Source: Camarhynchus parvulus
Lineage: Eukaryota > Chordata > Aves > Passeriformes > Thraupidae
Direction: 5' to 3'
Assembly: GCF_901933205.1 (NCBI RefSeq)
Contig: NC_044601.1
Location: 45,791,376 to 45,855,375 of the forward strand
DNA length: 64,000 nt
The notes under the pieces are model-generated. The model made no database searches. It was not told where the DNA came from and was given only the letters and a program-made list of their open reading frames with translations. Of this stretch, positions 24,521 through 36,149 are shown one piece after another. Each line of letters begins with the position of its first letter. Position 1 is the stretch's first letter. A program made the position numbers and the translations under genes.

Positions 24521-24603
24521 CTTGCATCTGGTTTCTTTAATTAAAAGTGACAGGGTAGTATCACAAGACATGCAACTTCTCTCTCAAACCCACCTTAGGC
24601 AGG

Positions 24604-27058
24604 TAAGGTTGTGGGTGACTTCAACCTACCAGACATCTGCTGGGAACTTAATACAGCAGTAAAGAGTCAATCCAGGAAATTCCTAGAATGTATGGAGGAG
24701 AACTTTTTGTTGCAGCTGGTGGGTGAACCTACCAGGGAAGGGACTATGTTAGATCTGCTGTTTGCAAATAGAGATGGGCTGGTGGGAGATGTGGTGGTTG
24801 GAGGTCGCTTGGGGCAGAGTGATCATGAAATAATAGAGTTCTCAATATTTGGTGACGTCAGGAGGAGCACCAGTAAGACCCTTGCATTAGACTTCCAGAG
24901 GGCAGACTTTGGCCTGTTTAGGAGACTTATTCAGAGAGTCCCTTGGGAAGCAGCTCTTAAAAACAAAGGAGTTCAGGAAAGATGGGCATGCCTCAAAACA
25001 GAGATCTTGAGGGCACAGGAACAGACTGTCCCTGTGTGCCGAAAGATCAGCCAACGGGGTAAACGTCCAGCCTGGCTGGGCAAGGAGGTTTTGGAGGAAC
25101 TTAGGAATAAAAAGAGGATGTATCAGCATTGGAAGGAGGGTCAGGTCTCTAAGGAAGTATTCAAGAAGGCTGCTAGAGCATGCAGAAAAAAAATTAGGGA
25201 GGCCAAAGCTCAGTTTGAATTTAGAATGGTGACTTCTGTAAAGGATAATAAAAAATGTTTTTACAAATACATTAATGCTAGAAGGAAGGGTAAGACCAGC
25301 CTTTGTTCTTTATCAGACAAGGGAGGGAACTTAGTATCTGGAGACGAGGAGAAGGCAGAAGTGCTTAATGCCTACTTTGCCTCAGTTTTTAGTGAGAAGA
25401 TGACGTGTCCTCAAGACACCTGCCCACCTGGGCTGGTTGATGGTGTCAGGGAGCAGAATGGTCCCCCCATTATCCAAGAGCAGGCAGTCAAAGAACTACT
25501 GAAATGCTTGGATGTTCATAAATCTATGGGACCAGACGGGATCCACCCCAGAGTAATGAGAGAGCTGGCAAATGAGCTTGCAAAGCCACTCTCCATCATC
25601 TACCAACAGTCCTGGTTGACTGGTGAGGTTCTGGATGACTGGAAGCTGGCCAATGTGATACCCATTCACAAAAAGGGTGCAAAGGAAGATCCTGGTAATT
25701 ATAGACCAGTCAGCCTGACCTCAGTACCTGGCAAAATAATGGAACAGTTTATATTAAGTGCCATCACAAAGAATTTACAGGATGGCCAGGGTATCAGACC
25801 CAGTCAGCATGGATTTAGGAGAGGTAGGTCATGTTTAACCAACTTGGTCACTTTTTATGACCAGGTAACCCGCCTAGTGGATGCAGGGAAGGCTGTAGAT
25901 GTTGTTTATTTGGATTTCAGCAAGGCCTTTGACTCTGTCTCCCACAGCACACTCCTAGACAAGCTGGCAGCCCGTGGCTTGGACAGGAGCACTCTTTGCT
26001 GGGTTAGGAACTGGCTGCATGGCCGGGCCCAGAGAGTGGTGGTGAATGGTGCTGCATCCAGCTGGCGGCCAGGCACCAGTGGTGTCCCTCAGGGGTCTGT
26101 GCTGGGGCCAGTTCTGCTTAATATTTTTATTGATGACATGGATGAGGGTTTAGAGTCTTTCATTAGCAAATTTGCAGATGACACTAAGCTGGGAGCATGT
26201 GTCAATCTGTTAGGAGGACAGAGGGCTTTGCAGAGGGACTTGGGACGGGTGGATGGATGGGCAGAATCTAATGGGATGAAGTTCAATAAGTCCAAGTGCC
26301 GAGTCCTGCACTTTGGCCACAATAACCCCCTGCAACGTTACAGGCTGGGGACGGTGTGGCTGGACAGTGCTCAGGTGGAAAGGGACCTGGGGGTGCTGGT
26401 TGACAGCTGGCTGAACATGAGCCAGCAGTGTGCCCAGGTGGCCAAGAAGGCCAATGGCATCCTGGCCTGTATCAGGAATGGTGTGACCAGCAGGAGCAGG
26501 GAGGTCATTCTTCCCCTGTACTCGGCACTGGTGAGGCCACACCTTGAGTATTGTGTCCAATTCTGGGCCCCTCAGTTTAGGAGGGACGTTGAGATGCTTG
26601 AGCGTGTCCAGAGAAAAGCAATGAGGCTGGTGAGGGGCTTGGAGCACAAGCCGTATGAAGAACAACTGAGGGAGCTGGGGGTGTTTAGTCTGGAGAAAAG
26701 GAGACTCAGAGGTGACCTTATCACTCTCTGCAACTTCCTGAAGGGTGGCTGTGGTGAGCTGGGCGTCGGTCTCTTTCTCCGGGCAACAACAGACAAACAA
26801 GAGGACACAGTCTCAAACTGCACCAAGGGAGATACAGGCTAGAATTAAGGAGGAAGTTTTTCACAGAAAGAGTGATCAAATACTGGAATCATCTACCCAG
26901 AGAGGTGGTGGAGTCACCATCCCTCGATGTGTTTAAAAAAAGACTGGATCTGGCACTTGGTTCCATGATCTAGTTGAGGTGTTAGAAGATGGGTTGGACT
27001 CGATGATCTTAAAGGTCTCTTCCAACCTAGAAATTCTGTGATTCTGTGTGATTCTGTG
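24604..27058 (+). mobile_element. CR1 non-LTR retrotransposon, 5'-truncated, with most of ORF2
   Basis: About 2.45 kb ending in the CR1-type tail (three ATTCTGTG-like units at about 27,033-27,058). The element enters inside the endonuclease domain, so ORF1 and the start of ORF2 are missing; this is the usual result of incomplete reverse transcription. It sits antisense in FAM169A intron 1. The long surviving frame suggests a younger copy than the other CR1 pieces here. Confidence 0.95.
24611..26973 (+). pseudogene. CR1 ORF2 remnant: endonuclease C-terminus and reverse transcriptase, one frameshift
   Basis: Open for 743 codons (24611-26842) with no ATG at its left edge, because the element is truncated. 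Residues 1-80 are the end of an APE-type endonuclease, including the GDFN start and the S-D-H motif near residue 70. The reverse transcriptase follows, with YLDFSKAFD near residue 433, the [10 protein letters not shown] motif near 490 and FADD near 520. Near 26,775 the family frame shifts by one base; the expected C-terminal segment then continues in another frame to a TAG at 26971. It therefore cannot encode the intact family protein, and it lacks ORF1. Confidence 0.92.
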
Positions 27059-30000
27059 TTCTTAGTCATATGCCAAATTAGCCACCTGTGTAACACCACT
27101 GGCATTTTACTCAAGTGATTTAAATTAGATAATATATTAACTAAGTATACAAACTACTTAAGTATACCAACTACTGACCTGTTATTTACATTCTTCTACA
27201 GTCTCACATTTTAATGAGATTGTCTGGTTTATTGAAGAACACTTCCTTCAGTAGGGAGTTTTGGAAACTAATGTGTACAAGTGTTTCCTACAATGAAAAT
27301 GTGCCAGTCATATGCTAAATTAAAATTCTGTGTTTGAGACTGATCAAAATAAACTCAATTAATAAATTTGGAAAACTAGTTTTTCTTAAAGAAATCTTTC
27401 ATGCCTTCCTTTTCAACTTCTCCAATTCAAGGCGACTATATCCATACATAAAATGAAAACCATTCTAGTTGTGTTTGAAAATAATTAATATGTATAATTA
27501 ACAAGACAGAAAGATACAGCCAGGTGTGATTATTACTTCATTAATCTGCCACTCTCTGACATATATCTGATCTTTCCACTGCTCAGCACTCACTCTACTT
27601 TCTAATTTCCCACTTTCCTCTACCTCCTCTTCACTACATGACAAACCTGTTTAGGAGCTAGGAAAGAAAATCACACCAAACTCCACACAGATATCCCCAA
27701 TGACCCACCTTTCCTCTCTGGTCACTACTCTTTCTCCCTTCCATGCCTTAGCAGTTTGAAGCTGTTGATGTGCAGTTCTCCAGCTCCATCCTCAGTACCC
27801 TCCAATTCTGCTTCTGCAGTTTATGCCTTACACCATCTGCCCCTAAAGACCTTAATGACCTTCTTATAGCACTCATCACTTAGAGCCCCCACAGCCTCTC
27901 TCCACAGGTGGCTGATGGGCCACCTGGAACATACACAGCCACACTACTCTTACTGCTGCTCATCTGCTATAATTTCCATAGGTTTACCTCCTACTTCTCC
28001 AGGCACCTAACAAGGCAACATTCTGAAGCTTAATTTGCTGCTTGATATCAAAAGATTATCTCTTACTCCCACTTGGAACCCACACTTCTTGGCAACTCCT
28101 TCCATTTTCAAACCTTCATATCCTCCTCTAACATTATCCCACTGGTTTGCAAGAGCCATCTCATAAATACATCTAGTGATTTCAGAGATAAGGACAATAA
28201 AGAAAGCTCTTTTTTTAACACACTTAGGAAAAAAAAAAAGAAATGGACAACAAAACCCACCGAATCTGGGTAGACAGCTGGTGGACTATCAAGCCTAACA
28301 TCACTAATCTAACACCACAGTGAGACTGTTGCAGTCACCCTATGTCCACATTTGCATCTATTTTTAAAATGCTTGGCTGCACTGTCCTATCCCCTATCCC
28401 CACAACTGGGGCAGACGTCAAAGCTGCACAGATTAGATTAGCAATCATAGATACATGTTAGCAAAGTCTAATGAGTTACTTCTCATCAGCCAAAGAACAG
28501 CAACTCTCTCTGGCTGTTTCGAGGATATTCCACATGGAAATTCAAGTGATGGTGTCTATGGCTACTAACAATGAGGAGGAGGTGATTAATCTTTGCAATC
28601 ACAGTCTCCATACCCACGGAGTTACTAAAACAGTTGTCTGAACTACAGCTATGGCACATGAAGTCTGGCTTTCAGCAGACAAGCTGTAGGAAAATTCAAC
28701 AGTTAAGTAGTATGCAATCTCTTTTTTCTTTTAAATTAAATTTAAAAGATCTTTAAATTACAGTTTAAATTATCTGTAGGTGGTTTTGCCTGCTTTTTAA
28801 TGTCATTTGCAGCAGGTGACCTACAGCTAAGAAAACAGCACACAACTAAGGAAGCAGCAACGGCCTTGGTTTTGTGGAGGATTCAAATGAAAATGCAGAA
28901 AGGGGAATAGGAATTACCATGAGATGTTCCTGGACACAGGATTGCAAATAAACAAGGCTGCAACAAGAGATCCTTGTCAGCCAACCATAGAACCTCCTTG
29001 AAAACCAGAGATGTTCCAGACTCTCATTGTATGCCCCTATGGGCCATTTACAACTGCCTGAGGATCAGAATTCTGAAAGCAGTAAGACAGTAAATATAAC
29101 TCATTTGGAGCAGTGAGTATTTAAACCTCATCATAGATTAAAAATTCCTATTTTTCCCAGACAGTGAATAGGCAGCTATCTCCAAATTCTTGATCCAACT
29201 CTAGTATCTTGAAGATACTACAAGTATCTTCAGAAGATGACAGATGCCTAAAAAACTACTGTTTAATATGAGCAAATTCAGAATTTTACCTGCTACTTGT
29301 GCTCAGTGTCCAACCATAGCAAGTTTTTCAGTTTCTTTGCACAACAAATGATGAATTACAACAAGATGATGAACTTCACAGGCATACTCACAAAGTAGTT
29401 TGTGGACTTACCAAAACAGTGTGGGATCACTCCAAAATAACTAGAGATGCAGATAATTAGAAAGAATTTTACCTTGCCTTTCTCAAAGGAATGTTAAGGT
29501 GAAAATCATATGCCAAGATTATCACACACATCAAAAACATTTTTGCCTAAAAACAAAGGCTTTTAGACAACATGCTTGGGCCACAGACCAGACAGGGAGT
29601 CATTACTGAATCCCAGTCTGAGCCCAGTCATGTTAGGAATGAGATATTACAAGTTATCATCCCAGGTGACAGAGACAATTCTCACAAAAACAGTAATAGC
29701 TGTAAGTGGCCCCATATGTCCACACAAAACAGCACCTTTACTTCCTCAGCTTTAAAAAAGGCCACAAAAACTGACTGTCTCTGTCTAGCTCTGTCAGTTG
29801 TAGTCAGCAGCAACCGTGTTTATCTTCCTCATCCCATCTTCATAAGAATGGAAAAAAGGGACACATGGACTAAAACTAGAAAATTAGAAGTAAACCCTAT
29901 CCTCCGAAAAGCAAGCAAGTAACAAAATAATATACAAGCCTTGTATCAATAGAATTAAAAAGCTAGGAAAGAGTCAGACATCTTGTAAGCTGCTCCAGCT

Positions 30001-33000
30001 AGTAGGAAAAAAAAGGGTTAGGAAGGTCTGGTATTTGTTTGTGTAGAAATCCTGCTTCCATAACAGAGGAAGAATAAAACATCAAAAAGAATATTTCATT
30101 GCCCAGAATCAGAATCAAGAATCTGTTCTGACTGACAGAATCAACTGACTTATGTCTCTCTTCCCCAAAATGAACCTCTTCTCCCCAGTGTTCATACTTC
30201 CTTGTCATCCAAACAAATATTTGACAAAATCCTTAGCAGATTGATTCCTGAGCAGCTCTGTGTTTGCCTTTTATTTCAGTAGTCTTATACTGGTGGATGG
30301 TTAATTTTTGTTTCCCACAACTGTCTGGGTATAGCCACTGCTGGTTTTGTTCAACCCATGACAGCCATGTTATAAAAACCCATCCATTAATGTGAATCCA
30401 CAAGGTATCACTAAACATGTTACTACAGGACTCAAGATCTATGCCGGCAAACTTTAGCAAGAATGTCTCTAATAGCAGAAAGGAATTACACACAACCTCC
30501 TCCCTGGTGTCATCTGTCCTCATCTCCATCAGCAATCATCCTGACATTCCAAGAACTCACAAACTTCTGTCAGCACACTGCACTTCCCCTGCTTCTCACT
30601 ATAATACATGCTTGCAAGATTGGAACTTTTAAGATACATCTTCTAGTACCTAGGCTATCCTGTTACAGATGTACTTGAATTTTTGAAAAAACAAACTAAT
30701 GAACAAAGTGCTTTAAAAGCTTCAGTTACTTGTCTTCTCTGGAAATGCAGACATTGCTTGATTGTTAATGGTGGGTTTGGATAACGTAAGTAAGCTACTC
30801 ATACTTCTGAACATACCACCTTACAGTACTGTGTTAAAAAGCAAACAAAACTCCCAACCCAACAAGCAAAAAAACCCCAATAACAAAAAGTACTAGTATT
30901 AGTAGAAAAAAGTATTCGGTCTCCTGACACATTATACTACCTTAAATCAGTGCTGAGCTTAAGAAGGAGTTGCCAGGAATCAGCTTATTATCCCCTGTTC
31001 CTTCAAAAAACTCCTTTCTGCAGCTTCAGACTAAATGTTAGCAACATAAACTCCCAGTGTTGAGGTATCAAAAGAAATAAATCATTCCAACATTTTAATA
31101 CCCTATAAAGTTGTCTGTGCTGCACTGTAGTAACATTTACATTGATACTGTTAAAATCCCCCACTATTTTATCATTATCAACTCACAAATTATTCAAATT
31201 CCTCAGTTATGGTTATTGGTGCCTAACTCTACAACAGCTGTGAGAAGTATTATTCAACCTAGGAAACATTTCTATTTGCAGAATATGCTGGCTGCAAAAG
31301 AGCTAGACAAAAGACTGGTCTTCCAGCAAAGCACTTGCTAACTGAAGCACACTTCACATTTTTACACCTGGTGTTTTAGGAGCATGAAGGCAGTTAGGGT
31401 GAAGACAGCATTTCATACCATTTGAGTTCAGCAATTCTCTGCGCTGGGGAAAGGCTGGTGCAGCTGCAGGCTCACAGCCATTGCCGCACCAGAACTTCTG
31501 AACTGGGTGTACTCTTCTAGCACTGCCTCAGGGGCTACTGATTAGGCAGAGACCACACCTTTACTGATTATTCTTTCCCTTCAGTAATCCACAGAATTAA
31601 AGAAACCTAATTAACCACCTTTATTTTACATGTTTTGATGAAGCTTAGAAGAAAGGATAACAGTGAATTCAATTCATCCTGGTGCATAAAAAATTTCTAA
31701 TCATAAGCAGTGGCAAGAGATGCCAGCCCTGTGAATACAGAGATGCCCTGTCCTACAGTATTCTGACACAAAATGTTAATGTGCACCAAAAAAAAAACCA
31801 AACTAAGAGACAGCTCAGATTTGAAAACAAAACAAAAATCAAAACTATTACTTTGAATAACTGTACAACATACAGTTCAGTATACAATTCAGAGCAATGG
31901 ATTTTCCTAGGTTTTCAATTCGAGGAATCATTTGGAACTTATAGACTCATCATTCAAAACAATAGTAGGTTTTCCAGTTCACTTTGAAGGCAAAGAAACA
32001 GATATGTTAGTCCTGATAGTTCTCACTAATTTTATTGGGATTTTAGTAAAGATTTGAAAGCTCATGACTCTTTTGGGACAGGAATTTTTACATATTTTAG
32101 CAAGCTATTTAAAAGCTTATCTGGAATCTCAGAGTCACTAGAGAACACCAACTAAATTTATAATGATTAAATAAATATATGCTGTCACATCCCATTGTTC
32201 AGGAAAAAAAAAATCAGCAATAGCAGACAAAACTGCAAGAGTATGAGAGAATAGCTACAAAGACACTGCATATGCCATTTTGGTTATGTTTAAAACAATG
32301 TAGTAGAGGAAATACATTAGAGCAGGCTTTTCCACTCAGACTTGTTTAATCCACGCTGCACCACTTGGAAGCATAAGTTTGAGAGGAGGGTTGAATTCTG
32401 ATTGAATTATTTTTTTAAACCCGTTTCTATTGTGAGAAATTTTTTTTTGTTTTTCAACAGGTTACAAAACGATTACCCGAGAGACATTCACTGACAAAAG
32501 CAGTTCCAAAGGGAAGGGCACACCTCTACCACTGCTGCCCCAAACATCCACAGACAAAAGGATGACAGTGGCTTTCTGGAATGTATAGTTGATACAATGT
32601 GATGGATAAGTTACAGCCTTGAGAGTCAGGAGTAAAGTATTTATCTGCGAGGAAACAAGAAGCTGGGATTTTGCATGGAAAAATATTTAAGTATTTAATA
32701 TTTAAAAATATTTAATATTTAAAATAAACCTTAGCAGATATCACTTCAGCTCTAATGCCACATTTGTACTTGCAGTTTAGAAACATAATTGGCAACCACT
32801 TTAAATGATCATCAGTACTTGATATTCATTGCTTGATAGAAAATAGAGAGTGATATCAAATCTTACCATATCTAAGAACGTAAAGCAATAGAAGAGCTCC
32901 TCTAGTCTGATAAATTTCTCCAGCACCATCAAATCTCATGTTTGTCCTTTAGTGATTTTGCTAGCCTTAGTACAGAAATGAAGTTCCTCTGTCTTCCACT

Positions 33001-35127
33001 GGCAAAGACCCTGCACTGGACTAGATATGCAAGTACAACTATTTAAAACAAATTGTGCTTATATGAATTGCGGATAAGAAGAGCTTTAAGATAATTTTGA
33101 ATGGTATTATCTTTACAACATTAACAGACATTAAAAAAGGAAAAAACCTGCACAAACACATAAACCTCCGCCTTTTTGATTATTAAATCAAAGAAATATT
33201 ATCTACCTTGATGTGCATACTGAATAAATTAAGAGTATTTTCCAATTCAGTTTGTAAAGAGTCTAGTTATGTAACACTCCAAAAAGAGTTCTGGATCATG
33301 CATTGCTAAAGAGATATTGTAAACGTACAGTAGAATCCCATCTTAATTACTCATCTTGCACAACAGGAAAGAAAGACACTGTATAAGATTTGATTCCGCT
33401 TAAAGAAAATGATAACAAACATCAGACTGGAGAAGGAGAAACAAGGAAAGGACTTAAAACCTGCCTATATTAGCGGCTCTAAAAAAACAGTGTTGAAATT
33501 TTGATGCTCGCTGACATTAATAACACTTGAATTCGAACATTAGTTTTATAAACCACTCTTTGCCCTAACATTTTTCCACTATGAAAAAGGTGATGAATGT
33601 TTTTTTCACTGGCCACCAAGAGAAAAAGCAAGAAGTTCTTCAGTACCTAGAGGAGGTCAATTAAACAAGAAAAGGTACCAATGTGGTTGAGGAAATGGAG
33701 AGAAGATGCACTCGGTTCCCATAGAGTTTGATGGAGGAGGAAAACCACAGTCAGTCTAATCGGCAGCAATCTTTTATAGGTCCTCCAGTGAGGCAGCACT
33801 AATTTTATTATAATGATCACTCTGACACAATACTTATTCCCCATACAAACTGGTGGGCTCTGTACTAGGCTATGACCAATGGTACAGCCCAATGTATAAA
33901 ATGAGTAAATGCAATTATGCAGAACAAGAAAACAGTTCCCTCCTCCTGTGTGCATGTACACAAAAAAGCAAGTATCAGCTGAACAGTGTCTCCACACCAA
34001 AGGTTGTTTCTAAATTTCTGATTATTAATAACTGAAAACTCCACAGCTCAGAAGAGCTTAAAGATAATTCTTTAATCGTTTCCTCTAAATAGAGCATTAA
34101 TACATATATTAAATTGGTGAATTAATATATTTTGTTTTCCATTAATGCTAGTAAAACCTTTTGCTCTAGCTCTCAGTGCAATCCACTTTCTCAGGCTGCA
34201 TTTAACACTGATAAGCAGGATAGCAGTGCTACGTCAATGGATATCTTAGGCAAGATGCTTCCCTATGTTTTAAGAGGAATGAACCAACCCTACCTCAAAA
34301 TAAAATTGCAGAAGACTTACACATCATATGTAGGAAAACAGAAGAGTGTGTGTGCATGTGCAACTGCGGGTGTCCACATGTATTTGCACACGTACACACA
34401 GCCATCTTTGTGGGAGACAGCAACTGTAGCATTGCAATTACTGTTTTCATACATGCGTAGAGGTGTAGAGATGTATAAATGGCTCTTACACGTGCGGCTG
34501 TAACACGTAAAATTCAACGCTACAATAGAAGACCCCACAAAAGATGGCTGGTCCTGGCCAACACGGAGTGGCCTGGGCCAGAACTCAGACCGAACTCGGC
34601 GTGCCGCAAGCTCCGCCAAGGCCGGGGGAAGCTCGGGGGATCGAGCTCGGCCGGCCCCCGCCGCGGGGGAGCCGGGCCGGTCCCACCGCCCCGCCGAGCC
34701 GCGTCCGCCCACCGCCCATGGGCCCGGCGCGGCACGGCCCTGCCCGCCCGCGATGGCAGCGGCGGGGTCGGGCACTGCCCCGGGGCGGGAGAGCGCGCCC
34801 GGGGGGCGGCGGCTGCGGCGCGGGCGGGGATGCGGACGGACACCTGGAGCCCGCGGCGGACGAGGGGCCGCGGGCAGCGGCCAGCCCAACCCGCCCATCG
34901 CCTCCCGCCGAGCGCCCCCGGGCCGCCGCCGAGCGCTCCCCGCGTCCTGCCCCGCCGGGCCCGGCTAGGCTGCGGAGATGCGGGACGCCTCGGCAGGTCA
35001 CCGCGACATCCCGCCGCGCCTCACCTCAGCCGGCCGGGCAGCCTGCCGCGGCGGCGCGGGGATAAACGGAGAAGGAGGCGGAGGCGGCCGAGCTCCCTAA
35101 CAGCATTCACAGCACACCCCCACTCAC

Positions 35128-35260
35128 CTCCGGCTTCGCCCGGTCCTGCTGCCCGGCGCCTGATATCATCTCCCCCGGCGGCCTCTCCGCCCCTCGCCGC
35201 TGACGCACTCCCGCTGATACGCCTGGAGCCGCCGCCGCTCGCCCCGCGCCGCCCGCCATG
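35128..35260 (-). other. FAM169A: Candidate non-coding exon 1 of FAM169A
   Basis: A perfect minus-strand donor (GGAG|GTGAGT) occupies 35122-35127. The transcription start is not visible, so the right end is a guess. A second plausible donor (TGAG|GTGAGG) would put the exon's left edge at 35025, so alternative first exons are possible. Confidence 0.45.
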
Positions 35261-35316
35261 ACGGCTGCGAGGACCCCGCATCGCCCCCCCGGCCGCGGCG
35301 GGGTGTGGTGCCCCGG

Positions 35317-35396
35317 CCCCGCTCCCTGTGCCACGGCCCGCAGCCCCGCTCCCTGTGCCATGGCCCGCAGCCCCGCTCCCTGTGCCATGGCCGGCC
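35317..35396 (+). repeat. 27-bp tandem repeat, three units, in the CpG island
   Basis: Units at 35317-35343, 35344-35370 and 35371-35396 share CCCCGCTCCCTGTGCCAYGG. Only a few substitutions separate them, so the array is young or homogenised. Confidence 0.9.
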
Positions 35397-35440
35397 TCAC
35401 GGGCAGACGAGGTACCCACGCCATCGCTCAGCACCGCTGG

Positions 35441-36149
35441 GCTGGTGGTACCTGTCCTGGGGCCCTGGCATACAGAGGGAAAGCTGTCTCAGAGATCTGT
35501 GGTACTTGCAGGGAGAAAGGAGAAAGGCCACGCATGGTCTCCTGGTGCTGGGTAGCTCACCACAAAGCTAGGGGTGAAATATCCCGTTTGCAAGAAAGGT
35601 GTCCTCATGGACTCGGGCAGTAAGGATTGCTTCCGCATTTCCAACAACTCACCATGGACCAGCCCGAGCCCTCACCCCTCCTCCTGTTACCAAATTGGGG
35701 TGCTGATTGAGCTCAGTTACTCAGTTACTACTCAGTTACTCAGAAGCCTATTTTCCAAACAGAAACATTAGTCCCTGTTCCCCAGCACTGACCACCACTG
35801 GCCACAGCACCTGAGTACCCATCCTCAAGAAGACCTGTATGCCAGGAAGCTGAAGAACACCAAAATCAAATGAAGGAGTTGGTGAGAGGACAGCACTTGC
35901 CCTTGACTCTGGCTGTAAAATGTACCCTCGTTTTACAGCTACAATGCTTTGTCCTGAGAATGAGAAGTAGTAGGTGCACATCTGTGATAACATCCATGGA
36001 ACAAAGGAGGCGGGGCACAAACTGGGGTCACTGCCCAGAGGCAGCCGTCATGGTGTTGTCAGTGTTATTTGCCAAAGACAGCTCTGTAACACCAGGGACC
36101 AGAGGAGCAAGTATTCAGTGTATTAATAATGATTATATGCATGTCCAAA
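35441..36149. other. Intergenic sequence between CpG island and LTR
   Basis: No gene recognised. A short internal repeat of AGTTACTC units lies at about 35,715-35,741. The 121-codon frame starting at 35258 runs into this region but has no recognisable domain. Confidence 0.5.

Larger units (their letters stand above)
18118..35127 (-). other. FAM169A intron 1 (length depends on exon 1 placement)
   Basis: About 17 kb between the exon 2 acceptor and the CpG island. Contains one long CR1 (24604-27058) and an A-rich tract at about 24,460-24,520. The rest (18.1-24.4 kb and 27.1-34.5 kb) is AT-rich with no convincing exon; open frames there are short, with no recognisable domain. Confidence 0.65.
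34540..35440 (-). promoter_or_regulatory. FAM169A: CpG island, likely FAM169A promoter
   Basis: An abrupt change from AT-rich sequence to about 900 bp of very GC- and CpG-rich DNA at the expected 5' end of the gene. Long open frames here on both strands are artefacts of low stop-codon density. It contains GC boxes, a TGACGCA motif near 35,201, and two good minus-strand splice donors. There is no conventional TATA box, as is usual for CpG-island promoters. Confidence 0.75.

Noticed and set aside
26210..26800. 196-codon minus-strand frame inside the CR1
   Set aside because: Shadow of the reverse-transcriptase coding strand.
34479..35434. Several long overlapping open frames in the CpG island on both strands (up to 260 codons)
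   Set aside because: Very high GC content removes stop codons. The predicted proteins are Arg/Pro/Ala/Gly-rich with no domain, and the region fits a promoter.
35258..35623. Plus-strand frame starting at an ATG with good context (GCCGCCCGCCATGA)
   Set aside because: The first half is the 27-bp repeat and GC-rich sequence, and the second half has no similarity I recognise. A divergent transcript is possible but unsupported.
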